Assembly (NCBI RefSeq): GCF_943913695.1
Contig: NZ_CALTZE010000078.1
Coordinates: 1-19,642, forward strand
DNA: 19,642 nucleotides
Origin: an uncultured Marmoricola sp.
GTDB taxonomy: Bacteria > Actinomycetota > Actinomycetes > Propionibacteriales > Nocardioidaceae
Reading direction: 5' to 3'
Of this stretch, positions 7,058 through 14,134 are shown piece after piece. How positions within the stretch are numbered: the first letter of the stretch is position 1; each line of letters opens with the position of its first letter. A program made the position numbers and the translations under genes. The notes under the pieces were generated by a model. The model did no database searches, was not told the origin of the DNA, and saw only the letters and a list, made by a program, of their open reading frames with translations.

Positions 7058-7546
7058 ATGCTCGAGACCCACCGCCTGCTGCTCCGCCCGTGGCGGGTCG
7101 ACGAGGCGGAGGTGCTGCGCGAGCTCTGGAGCGAGCGCGACCCCCGCGTGCCACCGCACCGACGGCTCGACGCGGAGGGACGACCGAGCGTGGCGGACCT
7201 GGCGGAGTCGATCCGCCCAGGCGGGTCCTTCCCTCAGGGGCTGTGGGCAGTCGGACGCCGGGCCGAGGGGGACACCATCGGCTACTGCGGTCTCGTTGTG
7301 GGCATACGCCGGGAGCCGGAGCTGGCCTTCGAGCTGCTGCGCCGGTCGTGGGGGCACGGGTACGCCACCGAGGCGGCGCAGGCCGTGATCGACGGGGGGA
7401 GGGCGTCGGGTCACCGGCGGTTGTGGGCCTCGGTGTGGGAGTGGAACGCCGCCTCGCGCCGCGTGCTGACGAAGCTCGGGTTCGTCGAGGTCGAGCGCGA
7501 GGACGGCAGCGCCGCGACCAATCTTGTCACGATGCTCTCGCTGTGA
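7058..7546 (+). CDS. GNAT-family N-acetyltransferase (RimJ/RimL type)
   Basis: The protein is 162 aa, starting at an ATG preceded by GAGGGAGA. It opens with LETHRLLLRPWRVDEAE, the usual start of RimJ/RimL-like acetyltransferases. The acetyl-CoA pyrophosphate loop is present at R96-S-W-G99-H-G101-Y-A. The C-terminal WNAASRRVLTKLGFVEVE segment supplies the conserved Asn and the LGF turn. Such enzymes transfer acetyl groups from acetyl-CoA to amines; the substrate (ribosomal protein N-terminus, small molecule or antibiotic) cannot be told from sequence. It is a single gene after the nrdJ terminator and before the decayed repeat region. Length is normal for the family. Confidence 0.9.
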   Translation: MLETHRLLLRPWRVDEAEVLRELWSERDPRVPPHRRLDAEGRPSVADLAESIRPGGSFPQGLWAVGRRAEGDTIGYCGLVVGIRREPELAFELLRRSWGHGYATEAAQAVIDGGRASGHRRLWASVWEWNAASRRVLTKLGFVEVEREDGSAATNLVTMLSL

Positions 7547-7583
7547 GCCACTGATCCGCGGGGCGGCCGGAGGACCCGCGCTC

Positions 7584-7661
7584 GAGTGACGTGGCGGCTC
7601 ATGCCGCCAGGTCGTCGGGGGCGATGGCGATGATCGCGCGGTCGTGGGCGATGTGCACCGG
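7584..7661. repeat. Left copy of 78-bp direct repeat
   Basis: Ungapped alignment with 9528-9605 shows 73 of 78 identical bases. The repeat covers the last 60 or so coding bases of the minus-strand gene at 9543-9980 and 15 bp beyond its stop. The two copies are in the same orientation, about 1.94 kb apart. Confidence 0.9.
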
Positions 7662-7706
7662 CCTGATTTTCGCTCGGCGGCAACGGATTCTCAGCAGGGT
7701 GCGACG
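7599..7706 (-). pseudogene. Decayed 3' fragment of the gene at 9543-9980
   Basis: Read on the minus strand to the TGA at 7599, the last residues are PVHIAHDRAIIAIAPDDLAA, identical to the end of the intact gene except Ile for Val. Upstream, similarity continues weakly as TLLRIRCRRAKIR against SLLRRCREAGIACE, with one residue deleted, and is then lost. No start codon or N-terminal half is recognisable. Within the strongly similar part two of the three coding differences are synonymous, so the copy probably diverged while functional before being truncated. Confidence 0.8.
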
Positions 7707-7905
7707 CGGTCGCGCTCTGCTGAAGTCATTCTCGCGGGGGAGAGGTATGCGCCAGCCGCTGCTTGCCCGATTGCTCGACGAACCGAGGGCCCATGCTCTG
7801 CTGGAGGGGCCCAGCCGGATCTGAACAGTTGGAACGGATCTCGTGATGCTGATTGTCAGCGACGGGCTTCGGTACGCGTGGCGGTGTGCGGCAGCCGACG
7901 GGTAC

Positions 7906-9042
7906 TCATGAGAAGCCCGGATTGAACTTATCGGAGGTAGGCATCACGACGTCCCCGAACTCCGCACGGGCACGCTCCACGACGCCCTCTGCTGGAGAGA
8001 TAGCGAACCAAGGCTCCAGCTGCCGCGCCTCGACTATCTGCATGTCCCGTGAGCCCACGGGAGTGCTTGTCCAGCCGCGCAAGTCGCTCGCGCGGGCTAC
8101 GTGCTTAGGGCCGAGTAATTGGATGGCGTGCGCATCGGGCACGTATTCGGGGTCTAGATGCCGGAAACTGCGGAAGTAACCCCATTGGCTGAGGCCTGCG
8201 CTGTGGCCGGGAAGACGCGGGTAGCCGAAGGCGAGTGCGTCCGCCGCCGACAGCGACTTGAGGCTCGCGGGGCGGACGCACCCGTAGTCGAGATCGTCTG
8301 CCCAATCGACGAGTGTCTGACGAAGCGCACGAACAATGTTCAGAGCCTCGCGGGGGTCGTCGCGGATCAGTAGCACGACGTGGCCGGAGATGTCGAAGAC
8401 GACCCGCCTCGCTCGCTCAAGGCCCGCGAAGCGGCCGAAACGCGTCTCGTATGGGCCCGGGTCGAGCAGGAACTGGGCATCGAAACTGTTGGCCGTCGGG
8501 AGCGTAAGTACGTTCCTTTGGAGGAAGGCTGTCGACCCGTCGAGGGCGGTCGCTGAGTCGACCCATGTTGCGAGCCGGTGGGCCAAGTCGGCATCGGTGG
8601 CCCAGGGCGCTTGCGATTGCGGGTCGTTCTTCGGGCCGCTTCTGACCGGGGGGCGGAAGAACAGGACGGCGGCGAGAGCGAAGACGGACTCGTCGGTGCG
8701 CTCGAGGGGCGACCGGCGGGCGCGTGCGGCGCGTAGCTCGGGCGCCCACCCCAGCGGAGTCAACGCCGCAGCGAGGGCGGCGCACCAGGCAGCGAGGTGC
8801 TGCGCTCGAGTGGCGCGTACCGCAACTTGAAGTGTGCCGTCGGACCAGAAGTGCGAGATGTACGCAGCCTTGCCGTTGCTTCCGACCGAGTCGGCGGCGC
8901 GAGCAGCGGACAGAACCGCACCCTCAAGGTCAGATCGCCCATGCGTGCGCGGGTGACCAGCTACAGAAACCACCACGGAGTGCCCGCCGCCGCGACGCCA
9001 ATCTCGACTGACCGAACGATCGACCGTTCCTGTGGGCTGCAT
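7906..9042 (-). CDS. Hypothetical protein of unknown family
   Basis: I do not recognise this 378-aa protein. The ATG at 9042 is chosen because GAGGGA lies 5 nt upstream; a GTG at 9093 has no such site. It has no signal peptide and no clear membrane span, so it is probably cytoplasmic. Visible segments include AALAAALTPLGW, a VFALAAVLFFRPPVR stretch, a conserved-looking centre (LLDPGPYETRFGRFAGLERARRVV), then VVLLIRDDPREALNIVRALRQTLVDWADDLDYG and a C-terminal LEPWFAISP. There is no nucleotide-binding or metal site I can name. Its GC content and codon use are visibly less extreme than those of nrdJ or the genes to the right. It lies alone between the two 78-bp repeats, which suggests lateral origin. 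Confidence 0.7.
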   Translation of the reverse strand: MQPTGTVDRSVSRDWRRGGGHSVVVSVAGHPRTHGRSDLEGAVLSAARAADSVGSNGKAAYISHFWSDGTLQVAVRATRAQHLAAWCAALAAALTPLGWAPELRAARARRSPLERTDESVFALAAVLFFRPPVRSGPKNDPQSQAPWATDADLAHRLATWVDSATALDGSTAFLQRNVLTLPTANSFDAQFLLDPGPYETRFGRFAGLERARRVVFDISGHVVLLIRDDPREALNIVRALRQTLVDWADDLDYGCVRPASLKSLSAADALAFGYPRLPGHSAGLSQWGYFRSFRHLDPEYVPDAHAIQLLGPKHVARASDLRGWTSTPVGSRDMQIVEARQLEPWFAISPAEGVVERARAEFGDVVMPTSDKFNPGFS

Positions 9043-9542
9043 ATTTCCCTCATTCCGGCCGTGCCAGTGGACCGACACCCTACGGTGACGCATCCAGCAA
9101 CATCGCAGGGAGAATTCTCGGGATCAGCAGGGGAGAAGAATGACGAGTGTCGTGATGACCGCGTCCTTGCGACGGCCATGCCACCCACCTCACGGCAATT
9201 CGCGCAACCGGCCGCGGTCACCTCGACCGCGCTGTCCGTCGGGCTCCATGCAAGAGACGACTGTGAACCCGATGACGTCTCAGAGGCCCTGCCGGCAGCC
9301 GCAAGCCATACGAGGGCGAGCCGCGGCCGACACTGCTCGGCCAGAAAGAGGGAGACCACGCGCGGTTACCTCCCGCCACGCTGCCTCTCGCGTCCCGCCC
9401 GGAATGGGTTCGGCGACCTACTGGCCCGACAGCCGCCAGCGGGACCAGCAACCGCGCAGAGGCCGTCGCCCGAGAGTGCAATCCTGCTGCTCAACGTGAG
9501 CGCCGACGCGGGAGGAAGCCAGTACGGGAGTGACGCGGCGTC
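9043..9542. other. Stretch without a convincing gene
   Basis: About 480 bp lie between the start of the orphan gene and the stop of the gene at 9543. Open frames exist on both strands, including one from ATG 9140 with a good GGGAGAAG ribosome-binding site. However, their products are low-complexity, rich in Arg, Pro, Ser and Cys, with no recognisable domain. It probably contains the promoter of the orphan gene plus decayed DNA. The right end holds part of the second direct repeat. Confidence 0.5.
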
Positions 9543-9605
9543 TCATGCCGCCAGGTCGTCGGGGGCGATCGCGATGATGGCGCGGTCGTGGGCGACGTGC
9601 ACCGG
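9528..9605. repeat. Right copy of 78-bp direct repeat
   Basis: This is the partner of 7584-7661 (73 of 78 bases identical, no gaps). This copy is the intact 3' end of the minus-strand gene at 9543-9980 plus 15 bp of downstream flank. Confidence 0.9.
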
Positions 9606-9980
9606 CTCGCACGCGATGCCCGCCTCGCGGCAGCGCCGGAGCAACGAGGTGGCGAGCACCCGGTCGGCGTCGGTGATGCCGCCCACGCCGGGGCGACTGA
9701 TCAAGAAGGCGGCGCCGGCGAGGTGAGGGTCTCCCGCCATGACCTCGGCGAGGGTCTCGACCAACGCGGCCACCTCGTGGTCGCCGGGCACGTGCAGGTC
9801 GTCGTCGGAGACCTTGATGATGTGGGGCACGACCGCCCTGCGGTCGTCGACGAGGCAGACCCACAGGCTCACGTGGGCGAAGCCGAGCGGTCCCATCAGC
9901 AGCTCCCACAGTCGGTGTACGTCGGTCTGGCTGTGCAGGCGGAGATCGTCGAGCTGGTGCTTGAGGTTCGCGGGTTCCAT
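9543..9980 (-). CDS. Conserved hypothetical protein, faint RadC/JAB-like C-terminus
   Basis: The protein is 145 aa from ATG 9980; an ATG at 10013 would add 11 residues, and neither has a strong ribosome-binding site. The N-terminal part contains DVHRLWELLMGPLGF and a VSLWVCLVDDRRAVVPHI strand pair. The C-terminal half reads LISRPGVGGITDADRVLATSLLRRCREAGIACEPVH, then DRAIIAI and PDDLAA. This order resembles the RadC/JAB pattern (His-x-HPSG, P-S-x-x-D, helix, A-G-I, strand, D-H-x-I-V). However, the metal-binding histidines are replaced: SRPG stands where HPSG would be. It would therefore be an inactive relative at best; this is a hypothesis. Proteins ending in PDDLAA are widespread in actinobacteria but uncharacterised as far as I know. 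It is divergent from the 10155 gene. Confidence 0.75.
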   Translation of the reverse strand: MEPANLKHQLDDLRLHSQTDVHRLWELLMGPLGFAHVSLWVCLVDDRRAVVPHIIKVSDDDLHVPGDHEVAALVETLAEVMAGDPHLAGAAFLISRPGVGGITDADRVLATSLLRRCREAGIACEPVHVAHDRAIIAIAPDDLAA

Positions 9981-10018
9981 GCCTGGCAGCGTGCCGCAGA
10001 CTCGGAGCGCCATCGGAG

Positions 10019-10027
10019 TTATCCACA
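10019..10027 (+). promoter_or_regulatory. DnaA box match (TTATCCACA)
   Basis: A perfect TTATCCACA lies within GAGTTATCCACAGAT (10016-10030), in the divergent region between the genes starting at 9980 (-) and 10155 (+). A 14-of-15 match to this longer motif occurs upstream of the paralogous gene at 12857. Confidence 0.4.
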
Positions 10028-10154
10028 GATGCTCTTGACGCCCTGTCGCGATGCGGCCGGGAGCCGTTGGCTGAGGCGCATGTCGAGACCCTCACGCTCC
10101 TCCCACGCCCGCAGAGCCGCGGGTTTCACGCGCCAGCCGCGCATCGCCGACCAG

Positions 10155-11264
10155 ATGACACCGACCTACCACGCCCTGCTCGACCAGGCGCTCCTCGCCG
10201 AGCAGGCAGGGGATGCCGCCGCGGCGCGCGCCCTGCACGGCGGCATCCCGATGTTCGTCAGGAGCGGGCACCAGGTCTACCTGGCGCAGCTCGAGGCGCT
10301 GGCCGAGGAGATGCAGCCGTGGATGTGGGCGCGCTGGGCCGCCTACCAGGCCACGCGCCTCGACGGTCACTCCCGCACCGCCGCGCGCGGAAGGGCGGCG
10401 CTCCGCACGGTCGTCGAGACCTGCTACCAGCACCGGCTGGAGGAGACCCATGATCGCGGTGGCGACTCGATCCAGGTCCTCAGCCGGGTGGTGGGGTGGA
10501 GCTGGGCCTACCATCACGCGGCGGCGTTCGACTTCGGGGCGCTGGGCTCCTTCCTCGACGAGCTCGCCACCGGGCGCTTGCGGGAGGAGGCCGGCACCGC
10601 CCGAGCCTGGACCGACGTACCCATGGGTGGCTACCGGCTGGAGTGCGCGGACCCGGGCGACCTCCGGGTCACCGACCTGGCATCGGGCCGGTCACTCCCT
10701 CTCCTCGACCTCGGGGCGGCGACCCACACGGGCGAGGGCGGTTGGCTCATCGGTCGGGTGGTGCCCAGCGGCTGCGAGGTGCCCCTGATGTTCGACAACC
10801 GGCCGCTCCCGGTCGACGAGGCCACGGCGCGCCGTGTCGCCGCCGACCCCGCGCCGCTGGGGTGGCTGCACACGCTCGCGACCGCGCTCGAGGAGGGCCG
10901 TGTCGACCGTTCCCTGCTCGACTCCGAGGACCGCGAGCCCGTCACCGACGTCCTCAGCCTGAGCCTGCTCGAGCGCGGTACGCCGCCCGCCGCGCTGGCC
11001 ATGACGCTGCAGCAGCTCTCGCGCGGGCGCGACGAGATCGGCCGGGCGGCCTACCGGATCCTGCGCGAGGTGACGCGGGGCGAGTTCGGGCCCGACGGCG
11101 ACGCGGCGTACGTCGCCGCCGCGATCGTCAACCCCCACGCCTACCTGCAGGCGTGGCGCGGCCTGGCCGTCGACACCCCGCCCGAGCGGTGGCGCCACTG
11201 GGCCGCGCTCGTGCCCGACCCGGCACGGCGCCGGCTGCTCCGGCTCGCGGGGGACTCGGCTTGA
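10155..11264 (+). CDS. Hypothetical protein, paralogue A with PMGGYRL core
   Basis: I do not recognise a named family. From ATG 10155 the protein has 369 aa; an ATG at 10080 is possible but would add 25 Arg/Ser-rich residues. It is soluble, helical and rich in Trp and Arg. Residues about 131-247 align with residues 137-251 of the 12857 gene. Shared elements are FLDELAT, RAW..VPMGGYRL, DLASGR, a D-L-G-A segment, IGRVVP, PL.V.E.TA, and VA.DPA..GWL..LA.AL. The N-terminal region (QVYLAQLEALAEEMQPWMWARWAAYQATRL) and the C-terminus differ. There is no signal peptide, membrane segment or catalytic motif I can name. It is the first of three codirectional genes and may share regulation with paralogue B through the 15-bp motif upstream. 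Confidence 0.8.
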   Translation: MTPTYHALLDQALLAEQAGDAAAARALHGGIPMFVRSGHQVYLAQLEALAEEMQPWMWARWAAYQATRLDGHSRTAARGRAALRTVVETCYQHRLEETHDRGGDSIQVLSRVVGWSWAYHHAAAFDFGALGSFLDELATGRLREEAGTARAWTDVPMGGYRLECADPGDLRVTDLASGRSLPLLDLGAATHTGEGGWLIGRVVPSGCEVPLMFDNRPLPVDEATARRVAADPAPLGWLHTLATALEEGRVDRSLLDSEDREPVTDVLSLSLLERGTPPAALAMTLQQLSRGRDEIGRAAYRILREVTRGEFGPDGDAAYVAAAIVNPHAYLQAWRGLAVDTPPERWRHWAALVPDPARRRLLRLAGDSA

Positions 11265-11424
11265 CTCCTGCTGACGCAGCCGCGCAGCTCGAACCCGAGT
11301 CGAGCGCCCGTCCGTCGCTCGATGCCTCCCGCCGCCCAGGGCAAGCCGGCCGAGAGGTCTGCTCAACCGCCACTGTCGGTGGTCGCACCTAGCGTCAGCG
11401 GCACCGACGACCAGGGGGGAAGCG

Positions 11425-12780
11425 ATGGGCAGGAGCAGAGGGCGAGGCCGGGCGACGAAGCGGGCGCAGGAGCGGTGGGGGAGGCGCCCGGTGCCACCCC
11501 GGCAGCGCCGCCCGAGCGGCTCGGGCGACGACCTGGCGGGTGCGCCGCCGCACCAGGCCCACGTGGGTCGCGACGACCCCAGCGGATGGACCGACAGCTG
11601 GTCCGATGACTGGGCGGAGGAGTGGGCGGAGGAGTGGGCCCAGGAGTTGTCGCGGGACTGGTCGGCGGACTGGTCGGAGGACTGGTCGGACCCTGTCGAC
11701 CCTTGGCGTGAGGACGCCCAGGTGCCCCCGCGCGCGACGCCGGACCCGGAGGCGCAGGTGGCGATCACCGTCCAGCTGGTCCAGGGCCGCAGGCTGAGCG
11801 GGGCCGACGCGACCCGTGAGCTGCAGGGGATGCTGTGGAGTTGCCGGCCACTGGAGGAGCGCGACGTGGCAGCACCGCTCGGACGCACCCTGGTCGAGCT
11901 GGTCGCCCGCACGCGCGACCACGGCTGGTCGGAGGGCGACCTCGAGGAGGCCGTCCGCCGGGTCGACCGACGCTGGCTGCGGGTGCTGCGCAGCGCTCTG
12001 GCTGGAGCACCCACGCTGGTGGGGCAGTCCGAGATGGCTGCCGCGGTGGGGCTGATCGCGATGATGACCGGCCTGCCCGGTCTCCTCGACGGGCTCCCGG
12101 ACAGCCCGGCCGTCGCCCAGCACCCCAAGTGGCAGCAGGTGCGAGCGCTGCTGGCGAAGGCCGAGTCGACCGAGTTCGGCGCCGAGGCCGAGGCGCTCGT
12201 GGCCAAGGCCCAGGAGCTGATCAGCCGGCACGCGCTGGAGGACCTGCTCGACGCGGACTCCTCGGACCGGGCGCCCGGACCGCGCGTACGCCGGCTCTGG
12301 CTCGACCGGCCCTACGTCGTCGCCAAGGCGCTCCTCGTGGATCGCGTCGCCCGCGCCAACCGGTGCCGCAGCGCGTCGTCGCAGCTGTGGGGCTTCAGCG
12401 TGCTGGTGGGCGAGCCGTCCGACCTCGACGCGGTCGAGCTGTTGGTCACCTCGCTGCTGGCCCAGGCCGACGCGGCCATGCTCCGCAGCGACCCGTCGGA
12501 GACCCAGTCCGGGGCGCGGGCCTACCGCCGGTCGTTCCTGCTGGCCTACGCCGTGCGCGTCGGCGACCGGCTCGAGGCTGCAACGCAGCGCGTGGTGGGG
12601 GAGCACCCGTCGGCGCTGCCGGTGCTGCGCGACGTCGAGCGCCGCGTGGCGGAGGCCTTCGACGCCATGGTGCCGGTGCGGGAGGGCGGCACCGTCTCCG
12701 CCTCCGACGGCGCCGGCTGGGCCGCCGGCACCGCGGCGGCGGACCTCGCCCAGCTCGACGTACGCGACGGGTTGCCCTGA
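11425..12780 (+). CDS. DUF2786-domain protein with Trp/acidic repeat
   Basis: The protein is 451 aa from ATG 11425, preceded by GGGGGGA. Residues 1-30 are strongly basic (MGRSRGRGRATKR). Residues 55-87 form a repeat with Trp at every fourth position (55, 59, 63, 67, 71, 79, 83, 87; Leu at 75), the gaps mostly Asp, Glu and Ser. A helical region follows. At about 235-272 is a DUF2786 signature (VRALLAKAESTEFGAEAEAL, then AKAQELISRHAL). The C-terminal part (DRVARANRC, LWGFSVLVGEPSDLDAVELL, ARAYRRSFLLAYAVRVGDRL) resembles the domain that usually accompanies DUF2786. DUF2786 occurs in bacterial and phage proteins of unknown function. The basic then acidic N-terminus could bind nucleic acid or a partner. 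It lies between the two paralogues. Confidence 0.85.
   Translation: MGRSRGRGRATKRAQERWGRRPVPPRQRRPSGSGDDLAGAPPHQAHVGRDDPSGWTDSWSDDWAEEWAEEWAQELSRDWSADWSEDWSDPVDPWREDAQVPPRATPDPEAQVAITVQLVQGRRLSGADATRELQGMLWSCRPLEERDVAAPLGRTLVELVARTRDHGWSEGDLEEAVRRVDRRWLRVLRSALAGAPTLVGQSEMAAAVGLIAMMTGLPGLLDGLPDSPAVAQHPKWQQVRALLAKAESTEFGAEAEALVAKAQELISRHALEDLLDADSSDRAPGPRVRRLWLDRPYVVAKALLVDRVARANRCRSASSQLWGFSVLVGEPSDLDAVELLVTSLLAQADAAMLRSDPSETQSGARAYRRSFLLAYAVRVGDRLEAATQRVVGEHPSALPVLRDVERRVAEAFDAMVPVREGGTVSASDGAGWAAGTAAADLAQLDVRDGLP
11587..11685 (+). repeat. 12-bp imperfect tandem repeat coding W-x-x-x units
   Basis: Nine consecutive 12-base units, the last one incomplete, start with TGG (one TTG) and encode Trp-x-x-Asp/Glu units. 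Neighbouring units such as TGGGCGGAGGAG and TGGTCGGAGGAC are nearly identical, suggesting growth by slippage or unequal exchange. The unit keeps the reading frame. Confidence 0.85.
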
Positions 12781-12795
12781 GCGTGGTCGCGGGAG

Positions 12796-12804
12796 TTCTC
12801 CACA
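12796..12804 (+). promoter_or_regulatory. DnaA-box-like site (TTCTCCACA)
   Basis: There is one mismatch to TTATCCACA. It lies in GAGTTCTCCACAGAT (12793-12807), which matches the motif upstream of the 10155 gene at 14 of 15 bases. It sits between the stop at 12780 and the start at 12857, in the likely promoter or leader of paralogue B. Confidence 0.3.
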
Positions 12805-12856
12805 GATCGCGCCGACCCCCTTCTGCCACCGCGTGCGCCGACGTTGGCTGGGGCCC

Positions 12857-14053
12857 ATGGAGACGAGCGGGAGTGCGTGGCGGCGACGTCAGCAGCAGGC
12901 GGCGGCGCAGCTGCGCGTCGAGCTGTGCGAGTCGCGGGGGTGGGAGCGAGAGGCCTTCGACGCACTCGTCGAGGAGGTGAAGATCTCCGGACCCGTCGGC
13001 TGGTGGGCCCACGACCAGCTGCTCTCGCTGCTGCAGCTCGTGCGGCTGGGGGAGCTGGTGCCCGCGTGGGGCGTGTGCCGGTGGGTGCTGCAGCAGGCGC
13101 AGCGCTCGCACGCGCCGGGCATGGTCGAGCGGGCCGAGCTGGCCGACCAGGTCTCGCGCGACCTCCACGAGGCCGAGTCCTACGGGGCCGACGACGGCAC
13201 CTGGGTCCTCGACCCGGAGCACGACTGGCTGCGTCGCCAGGTGCTGCTCTACGAGCTCGGCGGCCTGCGCCACTTCCTCGACCACGTCGCCTCGCCGGGG
13301 CTGGTCGCCGACGCCGAGCTCATCCGCGCCTGGGCGCAGATGCCGATGGGCGGCTACCGGCTCGTGCGTCGCGGCCACCGTGAGCTGCTCTGGCGCGACC
13401 TCGCCGACGGACGCGAGCACCGAACAGCCGATATCGGCAGCGCCCACTTCGTGGAGCTCGGTCGGTGCGCGGTGGGGCGGCTGGTGCCGACCCGTGAGCG
13501 AGAGATGTTCGAGTCCATCCCGCTCGACGTGCCCGAGGTCACGGCGGACGCCGTCGCGCGCGATCCCGCTAGCTGGGTGAGTGCGATCGCCGAGGCCTAC
13601 CTCGACCACGGCCTCGAGCATCCCCCGGTCGACCTGCACCACGACTTCGGCCTGCTCAACGACACCCCCGCGGCATGGCAGTCGTGGCTCATGACGCTGG
13701 TCGAGCCCCAGCTGCGGGGCGGCCCCACCACGCCGCGCGACGAGCCCGACCGCGACGACGACCCGGAGGTCGTGCGTCGCCGGGTCCGGCTCCACACGAC
13801 GGCCTGCTTCCGGGTGGTGGGCGAGGCGCTGTCGGGTCGGCTGCAGCGGCGACTGGCGCGCATCGACTTCGAGACCCAGCCCGACGTCTGGCCCGGGATC
13901 GGCCGGCTGCTCCTGGAGCCGGAGTGCCTGACGCCGCTGCTCGACGGCGAGGACCCGCTGACCCACGGTGACCTGCGCCGGCTGGCCGAGCTCGTGCCCG
14001 AGCCAGCGGCCGCGCTGTGCCGCCACCTGCTGGCCCGCGACGCTGCCGCCTGA
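12857..14053 (+). CDS. Hypothetical protein, paralogue B with PMGGYRL core
   Basis: This is an unrecognised soluble protein of 398 aa from ATG 12857; a GTG at 12833 lacks a ribosome-binding site. The N-terminal part is helical and rich in Gln, Arg and Trp. Residues about 137-251 are homologous to paralogue A: FLDHVAS, RAWAQMPMGGYRL, DLADGRE, DIGSA, CAVGRLVP, PLDVPEVTADAVARDPASW. The C-terminal third (residues about 270-398) is charged and ends with a Leu/Ala-rich helical part. No signal peptide, membrane helix or catalytic motif is visible. The gene follows the DUF2786 gene by 76 bp. The low identity outside the core argues for old duplication rather than a recent one. The shared core suggests a common partner or ligand; this is inference. 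Confidence 0.8.
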   Translation: METSGSAWRRRQQQAAAQLRVELCESRGWEREAFDALVEEVKISGPVGWWAHDQLLSLLQLVRLGELVPAWGVCRWVLQQAQRSHAPGMVERAELADQVSRDLHEAESYGADDGTWVLDPEHDWLRRQVLLYELGGLRHFLDHVASPGLVADAELIRAWAQMPMGGYRLVRRGHRELLWRDLADGREHRTADIGSAHFVELGRCAVGRLVPTREREMFESIPLDVPEVTADAVARDPASWVSAIAEAYLDHGLEHPPVDLHHDFGLLNDTPAAWQSWLMTLVEPQLRGGPTTPRDEPDRDDDPEVVRRRVRLHTTACFRVVGEALSGRLQRRLARIDFETQPDVWPGIGRLLLEPECLTPLLDGEDPLTHGDLRRLAELVPEPAAALCRHLLARDAAA

Positions 14054-14134
14054 GGTCGCCCGGGAGGCCGGTAGGTTCGCCCCGAAGCGATTGTCGACGG
14101 GTCGAGCAGCAGGCCCGGACTGGGGGACCGTGGC

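Larger units (their letters stand above)
7547..7905. other. Intergenic region with decayed gene fragment
   Basis: This stretch has no intact gene. It holds the 78-bp left direct repeat and the pseudogene fragment described separately. A hairpin, GGCGGC-TCAT-GCCGCC (7593-7608), overlaps the fragment's stop codon. The right half (about 7710-7905) has lower GC and no convincing coding frame on either strand. Confidence 0.6.

Noticed and set aside
9140..9499. Plus-strand open frame with a good ribosome-binding site
   Set aside because: The product is rich in Arg, Pro, Ser and Cys with no fold-like pattern. Its third-position composition does not resemble that of the real genes. Kept only as a remark on the gene-poor stretch.
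7584..9605. Intact mobile element or prophage between the direct repeats
   Set aside because: No integrase, transposase, excisionase or terminal inverted repeats are visible; only repeats and an orphan gene support an insertion.
10692..12206. Minus-strand open frame opposite paralogue A and the DUF2786 gene
   Set aside because: Ser/Arg/Ala-rich shadow. The plus strand carries recognisable family motifs and a repeat that preserves its own frame.
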